A stretch of DNA of 12,180 bases. Source: Ruminococcus sp. UBA6407. GTDB taxonomy: Bacteria > Bacillota > Clostridia > Oscillospirales > Ruminococcaceae. This document shows, one piece after another, positions 1-6,718 of the stretch. The DNA lies in NCBI GenBank assembly GCA_002438605.1, contig DJPR01000035.1, forward strand, positions 1 through 12,180. The letters run 5' to 3'. The notes beneath the pieces were generated by a model. The model ran no database searches and was not told the DNA's origin. It saw only the letters and a program-made list of their open reading frames with translations. Numbering within the stretch: the first letter of the stretch is position 1; every line of letters starts with the position of its first letter. Position numbers and translations under genes: made by a program.

Positions 1-33
1 CTTGTGAAGACAAGTTCTTATACAATAAATAAA

Positions 34-63
34 GGCAATGTCACACACTCGTGTAACATTGCC
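34..63 (-). terminator. Intrinsic terminator of the polysaccharide operon
   Basis: Arms of 13 nt (34-46 and 51-63) pair around the 4-nt loop ACTC, with one C-A mismatch. Read on the minus strand, the hairpin is followed by TTTATTTATTG, a moderately T-rich tail. It begins 8 nt past the stop codon of the acyltransferase gene, where the end of the four-gene minus-strand operon is expected. The arms start with AAGGCAAT like the dispersed repeats at 5536, 10598 and 12132, so it may be a short, diverged member of that family. Confidence 0.75.
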
Positions 64-71
64 TTGACATT

Positions 72-761
72 TTATTCAGTAAAGCTTGCCTCAGGAATAT
101 ACTTTTCAGCAATAATTCCTCCGGTTTTAAAAATGCTGTTTTCAGGAACTACTCCTCTTACGCAGCTAGTCGGGTAAACACTTGAATTTCGACCTATTAT
201 TGTTCCGGGATTAAGAACACTGTTGCATCCGATTTCAACGAAGTCGCCAAGCATAGCACCTATTTTCTTAATTCCTGTTTCAATTTTAATTTCTGTAAGT
301 TTAATTACGACATCTGTTTTATCAGATTTAACATTTGAAGTAATCGAACCTGCACCCATATGAGATTTATAACCTAAAATACTGTCACCCACATAATTGT
401 AATGAGGTACTTGCACATTATCAAATATAATTACGTTTTTTAGCTCAACTGAGTTTCCTATAACGCAATTATCTCCTATCAAAGCACTTCCTCTGATAAA
501 AGCACAATGGCGAACCTCTGTATTAGCTCCAATTATACATGGTGAACCAAGATATGCAGAATCAAAAACCTTTGCTGTTTTGTGAATCCATACATTTTCA
601 GACGGATTATTATACTCATCAGCATTAAGGCTTTTCCCCAAGTCTATAATAAAATTACTTATTCCTTTTAAAGCTTCCCAAGGATAAGTAAAATTCAACA
701 GATAATCATGTGCCAGAGTATGCTTTAAATCATATAAATTTGTTATTTTAATTGTTTCCAT
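72..761 (-). CDS. Left-handed beta-helix (hexapeptide-repeat) acyltransferase, GlmU C-terminal-like
   Basis: A 229-residue protein of a clostridial family often labelled UDP-N-acetylglucosamine pyrophosphorylase-related. It has no N-terminal nucleotidyltransferase domain, so only the acyltransferase-type fold is present. Hexapeptide repeats run from about residue 55 to 205 (CIIGAN, ALIGDN, CVIGNS, GTIIGR). The segment VPHYNYVGDSILG (118-130) and GAGSITSNVKSDK (137-149) resemble the active-site region of the GlmU acetyltransferase domain, with His120 a plausible catalytic histidine. Residues 1-50 form a conserved helical cap containing FTYPWEAL. The ATG start at 761 has GGAG six bases upstream. 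It is the last gene of the operon, 21 nt after the phosphatase gene, which suggests it O- or N-acylates a sugar intermediate; the substrate cannot be read from sequence. Family assignment is firm, function is inferred. Confidence 0.85.
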   Translation of the reverse strand: METIKITNLYDLKHTLAHDYLLNFTYPWEALKGISNFIIDLGKSLNADEYNNPSENVWIHKTAKVFDSAYLGSPCIIGANTEVRHCAFIRGSALIGDNCVIGNSVELKNVIIFDNVQVPHYNYVGDSILGYKSHMGAGSITSNVKSDKTDVVIKLTEIKIETGIKKIGAMLGDFVEIGCNSVLNPGTIIGRNSSVYPTSCVRGVVPENSIFKTGGIIAEKYIPEASFTE

Positions 762-782
762 ACTTATCTCCGTTTCTGTTGT

Positions 783-1466
783 CTATATAATATACTCATC
801 AAATATATAATTTGAATCATTAATAATATTTGCTTTTTTATTTTTCTTTTTAAGCAAATCAAAATTTGGCTTTCTTTTATCAAGATTGTGACAGTCACTT
901 CCAAATACAAGAGGATATCCCTCTTTTATAAGGTTGCGTACAAATCTTCGCTCTTTCCAACTCGAAAAAGCTTCATTGTTAATCTGAAAAATTGCTCTTG
1001 AATTTAAAATAGTTTGAATTTCAGCTTTACTGTAATAATTAAGGTACCTATGTACATGGGCAATAATCGGCATTACTTTATATGTACAATAAATATCGTA
1101 AATTTCTTCCGACATCCAATCAGCATAAGCTTTATAAGGAAGTTCCAATAAAATTAATTTTGTACCCTGAATTGCAAGCTTATCTATATTTGCAGCATTG
1201 CTTATTCCCTTTTCAATGGCAATTTCTGCTCCCAGTCTTACATCCTTCATAGGTAAATTATGCTTTTTCAGCATATTATATGCTCTTTGACGACGCTTTA
1301 TAAAGCTATTTACCGATTCATTGCGATGTGCATAAAAATGCGGTGTAAATATCACTCTTTCAACGCCTTGACTGCGTAATATTTTTAGCATTGCCAAAGA
1401 ATCGGACACTCTTTTTGAACCGTCATCAATTCCCGGAAGTATGTGGCTGTGAAAATCTGTAAGCAT
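783..1466 (-). CDS. cpsB: CpsB/YwqE-type PHP-domain protein-tyrosine phosphatase
   Basis: A 227-residue metal-dependent phosphatase of the polymerase and histidinol phosphatase (PHP) superfamily, expected to dephosphorylate the tyrosine kinase encoded just upstream and so tune polysaccharide chain length or export. Metal-binding landmarks are visible in order: DFHSHILPGIDDGS (residues 4-17, His6 and His8), TPHF with His43, GAEI with Glu81, IIAHVHRY with His137, and FGSDCHN with Asp191 and His193. The usual AHPERY motif reads AHVHRY here (residues 136-141), so Pro and Glu become Val and His. The protein is cytoplasmic, with no signal peptide. The start lies 2 nt after the kinase stop codon with only a weak AAGAAG upstream, which suggests translation coupled to the kinase gene. 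Family identity is secure; the kinase-phosphatase pairing is inferred from context and family precedent. Confidence 0.9.
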   Translation of the reverse strand: MLTDFHSHILPGIDDGSKRVSDSLAMLKILRSQGVERVIFTPHFYAHRNESVNSFIKRRQRAYNMLKKHNLPMKDVRLGAEIAIEKGISNAANIDKLAIQGTKLILLELPYKAYADWMSEEIYDIYCTYKVMPIIAHVHRYLNYYSKAEIQTILNSRAIFQINNEAFSSWKERRFVRNLIKEGYPLVFGSDCHNLDKRKPNFDLLKKKNKKANIINDSNYIFDEYII

Positions 1467-1468
1467 AA

Positions 1469-3001
1469 CTACTTCTTTTCTTTCTTAACCTTATTATCGG
1501 ATTTATCTTTTTTGGATTCATCTTTATCTTCAGATGTTTCTTCCCCATAACCATAGCTGTCATAATAATGTGACTTATAATTATATCCATACTTAGAATA
1601 TGAACCATGCTTTTTTGAAATATCATTAAGAATAAAGCCAAGCATCTTAACATCAGCAAGCTCTATTTTTTTCATTGCATTGTCTAAGTCATCAAATGTT
1701 GTTCTTCCATATCTGAGAACCATTAAAATTCCTGCAATAGAGTTACTGAGTCCCATAGCATCACTTACTATATTTACAGGAGGAGTATCTACAATAATGT
1801 AATCATAATCTTCTGATAATGTATTTAAAAGTTCAGCAGCCTGCTCTGAAGCAAGAAGTTCTGAAGGATTTGCAGGTTTAGTTCCCGAAGTAAGTATATC
1901 AAGACTTTTTACAACATTTTTATTCACACATTCATCAAACTTATTCATTTTTCCAATAATACTTGAAAGTCCCTTTTTATTTTTCAGCCCAAATATTTTA
2001 TGCTGAACAGGCTTTCTCATATCCGCATCTATAAGTAAGACCTTATGCTCCATTTGTGAAAAAGTAATTGCAAGATTTGCTGCGGTAGTTGACTTACCTT
2101 CACCCGGATTTGAACTTGATACTACAATTACTTTTTTTTCTGAAACAGATAATGAAAACATTACATTTGTACGCATTGCTTTATATGATTCTTTAATTGT
2201 AAATGGAATACCTTTTTGAGTCAACAGCAAATCATAATCATTACTATCTTTTTTCTTCTTTTTATCATCTATAAATTCAGGAATTTCGCCAATAATTGCC
2301 TTTTCATATTTCTGAGCTATTTCATCTTTATCCTTTACTGTATTATCAAAAAAGTCAATAACAAGGATAATCAATGCTGCAAGCAGCATTCCCGCAAATG
2401 CTCCAATTACAGCCATTTTCAGAAAGTTAGGTGAAACGGGATTATTATTTACTTTTGCAGTGCCAATAGCCTCAACTGAACCTGCACCAACAACTCTTAT
2501 AAGAAAATCAGGTGTGACATTTGATATTATATTACAAAGAGCAGCTGAAACCTCAGGGTCAGCAGTTTCAGCAGTAATTTTCATAACTTCCGTATCACCT
2601 ACTGCTGCCATTGTTAAACAATTTCTTATTGAAGCAGCTGAAATACTTTCTTCCCCATTTTCATCCTTTATTGAGAAACACTTTGAAAGCTTATCTTTGT
2701 CAAATTCAGCTAAAAGCTCTGAACCGACCTTTTCCATTACGGCATCATCTTGCATAACAGCAATATATGTACTTACAAGTGATTTTGAAGCGTTTAAGTC
2801 GTTAAGATTAACACCATCTGTTTCTGTCACTGAATTATTGTTTTTTACATACATTGATGTGTACGACTGATATTTAAGCGGCATAAAAAACTTTGAAAAA
2901 CCAAATGCTGCTGCTCCGCCCACTATCGTCAATATTATTATCACATATATTTTACTTAAAAATAACTGAATCAGCTTTTTTATAGTATAATTTGATTCCA
3001 C
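1469..3001 (-). CDS. Fused Wzz-type chain-length regulator and bacterial tyrosine kinase (CpsC-CpsD fusion, Wzc-like)
   Basis: This 510-residue inner-membrane protein combines the polysaccharide co-polymerase adaptor and the BY-kinase that are often separate proteins in Firmicutes. Transmembrane helix 1 is about residues 17-39 and helix 2 about 194-217, enclosing a roughly 155-residue extracytoplasmic Wzz domain. The cytoplasmic kinase follows: ESYKAMR (271-277, a Lys variant of the ExxRxxR oligomerisation motif), Walker A GEGKST (300-305), Walker A' DADMRKP (325-331) and Walker B IIVDTPP (402-408). The C terminus carries eight tyrosines between 468 and 485 (Y468, 471, 473, 475, 479, 480, 483, 485), the typical autophosphorylation cluster, then a Lys/Asp-rich tail. 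The start is GTG, fixed by a strong AAGGAGAG. It sits 13 nt after the dehydratase gene and 2 nt before the phosphatase gene. It should control export or polymerisation of an exopolysaccharide; the polymer itself is unknown. Confidence 0.93.
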   Translation of the reverse strand: MESNYTIKKLIQLFLSKIYVIIILTIVGGAAAFGFSKFFMPLKYQSYTSMYVKNNNSVTETDGVNLNDLNASKSLVSTYIAVMQDDAVMEKVGSELLAEFDKDKLSKCFSIKDENGEESISAASIRNCLTMAAVGDTEVMKITAETADPEVSAALCNIISNVTPDFLIRVVGAGSVEAIGTAKVNNNPVSPNFLKMAVIGAFAGMLLAALIILVIDFFDNTVKDKDEIAQKYEKAIIGEIPEFIDDKKKKKDSNDYDLLLTQKGIPFTIKESYKAMRTNVMFSLSVSEKKVIVVSSSNPGEGKSTTAANLAITFSQMEHKVLLIDADMRKPVQHKIFGLKNKKGLSSIIGKMNKFDECVNKNVVKSLDILTSGTKPANPSELLASEQAAELLNTLSEDYDYIIVDTPPVNIVSDAMGLSNSIAGILMVLRYGRTTFDDLDNAMKKIELADVKMLGFILNDISKKHGSYSKYGYNYKSHYYDSYGYGEETSEDKDESKKDKSDNKVKKEKK

Positions 3002-3008
3002 CGTAAAA

Positions 3009-3016
3009 CTCTCCTT
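3009..3016 (-). promoter_or_regulatory. Ribosome binding site fixing the GTG start of the tyrosine kinase
   Basis: AAGGAGAG on the minus strand lies 7 nt before a GTG codon at 3001-2999. The stop codon TAA of the upstream dehydratase gene overlaps it as TAAGGAGAG, so termination and re-initiation are adjacent. Confidence 0.8.
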
Positions 3017-4931
3017 AAACCGTAACTAATATTTTTTCATTAAACTCTTTAGGAGTTGTAAATGTCGGGACAATTTCATGTAGTGCCTCGACCGCTAAAT
3101 CTTCATCATTAGTTAATGCAGCTGATTTCAGCTTTGAAAGAGCAGGAATAAACTCTGCTGCATCAATTTCAATTTGATTACCGATAAAGATTAATTTATT
3201 TGAAGTCTTTTTCAGTCCCTCCTCATCCATTAACAGTTCCTCTTTTATTTTTTCGCCGGGACGTAATCCGGTAAACTGTATTTTTACATCTTTATAAGGG
3301 ATTTTTCCATACATTCTTATAAGATTTTCTGCTAATGTAACTATTTTTACAGGCTTACCCATATCAAGCACAAATATCTCTCCGCCCTTTGCAATAGATG
3401 CTGCTTCAAGAACAAGATTTACTGCCTCAGGTATTGTCATAAAATAACGGATTATATCAGGATGAGTAACTGTTACAGGCTTGCCTTGTTCAATTTGCTT
3501 TTTAAACAATGGTATAACTGAACCGTTTGAACCAAGTACATTTCCAAAACGTGTTGTAACAAATTCTGTTCTGCAGTCACTGAGCTGTGACAGATACTGA
3601 ACAATCATTTCACAGCAGCGTTTTGAAGCTCCCATAACATTTGTAGGATTTACAGCCTTATCTGTTGAAACCATAACAAACTTCTCAACATTATGATACT
3701 CTGCAAGTGTTGCAACATTAAATGTTCCAAAAACATTATTTTTAATCGCCTCCATAGGAGAAACCTCCATAAGAGGCACATGCTTATGAGCGGCGGCATG
3801 AAAAACAATGTCCGGTTTATACTTTTCAAAAATCTGATTCATTCTGAAATAGTCACGAACAGAAGCAATAAGCGTAACAAGATTAAGCTGTTCCCCATAT
3901 TCCATTACGAGTTCCTGCTGGATCTCATAAGCATTATTCTCATATATATCAACGATTATAACCTGCTTAGGATTATATTTTGAAATTTGTCTTACAAGCT
4001 CTGAACCAATCGAACCGCCACCGCCTGTAACCATACAAACCTTATTGTTAATAAAGTTATTAATATCTTTACTGTCAAATTTTATTGGTTCTCTGCCAAG
4101 CAAATCCTCAACACGAATATCTCGTATCTGATGAAGAATTTTAGGTTCATTATCATCAAAAATCAGATTTCCTAAAAACGGAACAACTTTTATAGGCAGC
4201 TCCGTAGAAGAACATTTATCCAGAATTTCTTTTCTCTGTTCCTCAAGACATGAAGGAATTGCAAAAATAATCTGTTCTATTTCTTCCTGTTCAGCAATTT
4301 TGTATATATCATTTGTTGTGCCTAAAACAGTTACACCATAAATATCCTGTCCGATTTTTGCCGGATCATCGTCGATAATGCATACCGGTTCAAATAATGA
4401 CGATGTATTATTTTCTGAGAAATTACTTTTTTTAGCATTTTCAATTTCCTTTAAAATCATTTTGCATGCCTGTCCGCCGCCAATTATCATAGAACGCTTT
4501 ATTGCTGCTTCACTTCGTCCTGTTTTCACCAATGTAATAAAAGCGTCCTTGAACATAAAACGGAACAAACATATACCTGATACAGTAAAAATAAAATGCA
4601 AAATAACATAAATAAAAGGCACTTCCCTGCCAAACACAACTGCAACAAGACATGATATTGAAATGCCCAAGAATACTCCCTTTACACAAGAAAGATAATC
4701 TTTACCATTAAAATATCTCCACATTTTATGATAAGCACCAAAAACAAAAAGTGAACCAAAACAGCATATTGCACTTAAAATAATTGAGATTACCATTAAA
4801 GAACGTGGCAATGATTGATTAAACAATAATAAAATGAAATTAGAAATTAAGGCTGCAATCGCCACAATAAATGCATCGGCAATTGCCAAAACAACTTTTC
4901 TCACACTGAATTTACTAAAATAATTCTTCAT
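3015..4931 (-). CDS. epsC: FlaA1/CapD/EpsC-family membrane-bound UDP-sugar 4,6-dehydratase (long form)
   Basis: A 638-residue nucleoside-diphosphate-sugar dehydratase/epimerase, expected to convert a UDP-HexNAc such as UDP-GlcNAc to a 4-keto-6-deoxy sugar at the inner face of the membrane. About four transmembrane helices occupy residues 12-36, 44-66, 83-100 and 105-127. A first Rossmann-like domain begins at IIGGGQA (149-155). The catalytic short-chain dehydrogenase domain begins with TGGGGSIGSE (302-311). The active-site stretch STDKAVNPTNVMGASKR (422-438) has Met433 where classical family members have the catalytic Tyr, plus Lys437; this Met form is normal for the PglF/CapD/EpsC-like branch. 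RPGEKIKEELL (557-567) is the family's C-terminal hallmark. The ATG start has AGGAG five bases upstream. First gene of the operon, behind a leader of about 370 nt. Family is certain; the exact sugar substrate is inferred. Confidence 0.93.
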   Translation of the reverse strand: MKNYFSKFSVRKVVLAIADAFIVAIAALISNFILLLFNQSLPRSLMVISIILSAICCFGSLFVFGAYHKMWRYFNGKDYLSCVKGVFLGISISCLVAVVFGREVPFIYVILHFIFTVSGICLFRFMFKDAFITLVKTGRSEAAIKRSMIIGGGQACKMILKEIENAKKSNFSENNTSSLFEPVCIIDDDPAKIGQDIYGVTVLGTTNDIYKIAEQEEIEQIIFAIPSCLEEQRKEILDKCSSTELPIKVVPFLGNLIFDDNEPKILHQIRDIRVEDLLGREPIKFDSKDINNFINNKVCMVTGGGGSIGSELVRQISKYNPKQVIIVDIYENNAYEIQQELVMEYGEQLNLVTLIASVRDYFRMNQIFEKYKPDIVFHAAAHKHVPLMEVSPMEAIKNNVFGTFNVATLAEYHNVEKFVMVSTDKAVNPTNVMGASKRCCEMIVQYLSQLSDCRTEFVTTRFGNVLGSNGSVIPLFKKQIEQGKPVTVTHPDIIRYFMTIPEAVNLVLEAASIAKGGEIFVLDMGKPVKIVTLAENLIRMYGKIPYKDVKIQFTGLRPGEKIKEELLMDEEGLKKTSNKLIFIGNQIEIDAAEFIPALSKLKSAALTNDEDLAVEALHEIVPTFTTPKEFNEKILVTV

Positions 4932-5305
4932 ATTTACTCCTTTTTTCTTTTACTTCTATTTCATTGGACCGCAAAATGCCGCCAATTTAATACTTTACAA
5001 CATTTAATGACTGCTTCCATTATTTATTATTTTTTAAGCAGTAGCAATAATTGTATATGAATTAACATCTATAAAAAATCAATTTAGTAAATTGAACAAT
5101 GTTTCTATAAAAATTAAGTTGATATGCACAAAATACGTTTATCAGACTCACACATAATAACTCCGCTTATTTTTAATATCCTTAAAATCACAATATCTTA
5201 ATATAATTCATTGCATATTTAAATTTTTGTAAAATCTGACAAAAAATGCTTATATCTCTACTTCATGATATTTACGCAATGTAGTTTTAAAGTTATTTTC
5301 TTAAT
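4932..5305 (-). other. Long 5' leader of the polysaccharide operon
   Basis: This gene-free stretch lies between the predicted transcription start near 5305 and the dehydratase ATG. It is AT-rich. I could not match it to a known riboswitch, and I see no terminator-like hairpin with a U-tract that would indicate attenuation. Its one notable content is a 13-codon ORF with a good ribosome binding site (5114-5155). The remaining non-coding sequence out to 5587 is covered by the promoter, inverted repeat, terminator and dispersed-repeat entries; I see nothing else in 5341-5406. Confidence 0.5.
5114..5155 (-). CDS. Possible 13-residue leader peptide
   Basis: An ATG ORF encodes MCESDKRILCIST. GGAG lies five bases before its ATG, better placed than in several of the real genes here. 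It sits about 150 nt downstream of the predicted transcription start and about 180 nt before the dehydratase gene. It has no recognisable homology and no run of a single amino acid of the classic attenuator kind, though two of its 13 residues are cysteine. It may be a chance ORF; I list it because of its position and ribosome binding site. Confidence 0.2.
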   Translation of the reverse strand: MCESDKRILCIST

Positions 5306-5311
5306 ATTTTA

Positions 5312-5340
5312 ATTATATCCTATCCCACTAAAAAAGTCAA
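5312..5340 (-). promoter_or_regulatory. Sigma-A promoter of the polysaccharide operon
   Basis: On the minus strand, TTGACT (5340-5335) and TATAAT (5317-5312) are separated by exactly 17 nt, which matches the vegetative consensus in 11 of 12 positions. Transcription would begin near 5305, giving a leader of about 370 nt. It is the best promoter match between the upstream terminator and the dehydratase gene. Confidence 0.7.
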
Positions 5341-5406
5341 TTTATTTTCACTATTTTATATAATAAAAAAGTATTTTCGGCATATTATACTATTAGTTTG
5401 TTTCAT

Positions 5407-5473
5407 CAAAAGTTTCAATTGTTAAATTGCTAAAAATCATGCTATATCGCAGTTAATGGTATTTAAACTTTTG
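5407..5473. repeat. 13-bp inverted repeat between the two minus-strand operons
   Basis: CAAAAGTTTCAAT (5407-5419) and ATTTAAACTTTTG (5461-5473) are inverted copies with one mismatch, 41 nt apart. They lie in otherwise featureless AT-rich DNA upstream of the polysaccharide-operon promoter. They could be an operator pair or chance symmetry in AT-rich sequence. Confidence 0.3.
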
Positions 5474-5497
5474 GTATAATATTACATAATTATAACA

Positions 5498-5535
5498 AAA
5501 AATCTGTCGATTGTTATTCCAATCGACAGATTTTT
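5498..5535 (-). terminator. Strong intrinsic terminator of the PBP-methyltransferase operon
   Basis: A perfect 16-bp stem (5498-5513 with 5520-5535) closes a 6-nt loop. Each arm ends in an A or T run, so the minus-strand RNA ends in a U-tract and the structure could also work on the plus strand. It lies 53 nt past the methyltransferase stop codon, after dispersed repeat copy A. Confidence 0.9.
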
Positions 5536-5584
5536 AAGGCAACACCTCACAAAGTTTTTTGACGTGCTTTGTTCGGTGTTAGCT
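5536..5584. repeat. Dispersed inverted repeat, copy A
   Basis: The left arm AAGGCAACACCTCACAAAG (5536-5554) faces the right arm CTTTGTTCGGTGTT (5567-5580). They pair at 12 of 14 positions (AACACC..ACAAAG core) around a 12-nt loop. The same arm sequence recurs at 10598-10622 and 12132-12150, which marks this as an interspersed repeat family rather than a local hairpin. It is transcribed with the methyltransferase operon, between the stop codon and the terminator. Confidence 0.65.
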
Positions 5585-5587
5585 AAA

Positions 5588-6703
5588 TCAAAAGTACATA
5601 TAAAGCTGACACTTTATCATTCCATTATACAATTTTCTTCTTTTAACTGCATTCTTTCCAAAAAATTTCTGAAATTCTTCATGAGGCGAAATTATATAGC
5701 TTGAACTTCCGCCACCTTTTAAAAGAACTTTCCCCATTTTTCTATAAATATCCTCTGCTTCTCTTAATTCCAGCATCCTCTCTCCATATGGAGGATTGCA
5801 TATTACAATTGAACCCTGAGGCTGTTTGAAACTTGTAATATCTGCTTGTTCGACTTTAAGTCTTGACTTGATTCCTGCTTTTTTTGCATTATCCAAGGTC
5901 AAAGCAACTGCAAAATCATCTATATCACAGCCTATTCCTTCAAATTTCGCATTACGGTCAACCAAATCAATAGCTCTTGAACGTTCCTCACGCCATATCT
6001 CTTTATCAATGCATTCCCACTTTTCAGCCGCAAATCTTCTATTGATACCCGGAGCTATTTTCAGTGCTTTCAAAGCTGCCTCTATGAGAATTGTACCACT
6101 TCCGCAAAATGGATCACATACTATTGAATCCGAACGTACTCTTGCAAGATCAATAATTCCCGCAGCAAGAGTTTCTTTAATTGGTGCGGTATTTGAGTTT
6201 TTGCGGTATCCACGTTTATGCAGTCCAATACCGCTTGTATCAAGGTAAATATTGACTTTATCTTTTAAAATGCTGAACTGAATTTGAACGACTGAATTGC
6301 TTTCTTCAAACCAATTCACATTGTATTTTGACTTCAATCTCTCTACAACAGCTTTTTTTATAATAGACTGACAGTCAGGAACACTATGCAATACAGAATT
6401 AAGCGAATGTCCTTTAACAGGAAAAGCGTCATTTATGCCTATGTAATTTTCAAATTCTATTGCCTTAACACCCTGAAATAGTTCTTCAAATGTACGAGCT
6501 TCAAATTCACCAAGCTCAATCAGAACCCTCTCTGCTGTAGAAAGGCATATATTTGCTCTTGCAATTGTATAAAAATCTCCGCTGAACGTAATTTTTCCAT
6601 CTGTAACATGTAAATCCGTACCGCCGATTTTATTAATCTCATATTTCAGTACGCTTTCAAGTCCAAAATGGCATGGACAACAGATTCTTATTTTATTATC
6701 CAA
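5588..6703 (-). CDS. ypsC: THUMP-domain class I RNA methyltransferase (YpsC/RlmL-type, 23S rRNA guanine-N2)
   Basis: A 371-residue SAM-dependent methyltransferase. The family modifies 23S rRNA guanine (m2G2445 in E. coli numbering for the RlmL N-terminal half). An N-terminal ferredoxin-like plus THUMP RNA-binding region spans about residues 1-155. LHKRGYR (161-167) is a family linker motif. DPFCGSGT (197-204) is the SAM-binding motif I, and NPPYGERM (303-310) is the catalytic motif IV that positions the target amino group. The length fits the stand-alone Firmicute form and lacks the second methyltransferase domain of E. coli RlmL. The start is TTG at 6703, chosen because AGGAG lies six bases upstream. 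The gene begins 15 nt after the PBP stop codon and should share its transcript. Family and chemistry are well supported; the exact rRNA position is inferred. Confidence 0.92.
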   Translation of the reverse strand: MDNKIRICCPCHFGLESVLKYEINKIGGTDLHVTDGKITFSGDFYTIARANICLSTAERVLIELGEFEARTFEELFQGVKAIEFENYIGINDAFPVKGHSLNSVLHSVPDCQSIIKKAVVERLKSKYNVNWFEESNSVVQIQFSILKDKVNIYLDTSGIGLHKRGYRKNSNTAPIKETLAAGIIDLARVRSDSIVCDPFCGSGTILIEAALKALKIAPGINRRFAAEKWECIDKEIWREERSRAIDLVDRNAKFEGIGCDIDDFAVALTLDNAKKAGIKSRLKVEQADITSFKQPQGSIVICNPPYGERMLELREAEDIYRKMGKVLLKGGGSSSYIISPHEEFQKFFGKNAVKRRKLYNGMIKCQLYMYF

Positions 6704-6709
6704 ATTTTT

Positions 6710-6714
6710 CTCCT
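6710..6714 (-). promoter_or_regulatory. Ribosome binding site deciding the TTG start of the methyltransferase
   Basis: AGGAG on the minus strand, six bases before the TTG codon at 6703-6701, sits in the 15-nt gap after the PBP stop codon. No in-frame ATG with a comparable site is present. Confidence 0.75.
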
Positions 6715-6718
6715 ATCT

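Noticed and set aside
1..14. Small hairpin CTTGT-GAAG-ACAAG at the window edge.
   Set aside because: A 5-bp stem with no U-tract and no adjacent gene visible; context is missing to the left.
2460..2870. 136-codon plus-strand frame opposite the tyrosine kinase gene.
   Set aside because: It lies wholly antisense to a gene with clear motifs, has no ribosome binding site or promoter, and shows no recognisable domain.
5384..5412. Second minus-strand TATAAT upstream of the polysaccharide operon.
   Set aside because: The -35 at 17-nt spacing is CTTTTG, a poor match. The pair at 5312-5340 is much better.
5453..5480. Plus-strand extended -10 (TGGTATAAT) that might drive a small RNA of about 50 nt ending at the 5498-5535 hairpin.
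   Set aside because: There is no acceptable -35, the transcript would be almost only the terminator hairpin, and AT-rich DNA gives TATAAT by chance.
5826..6248. 140-codon plus-strand frame opposite the methyltransferase gene.
   Set aside because: Same reason: antisense to the SAM-binding core region, with no initiation signals.
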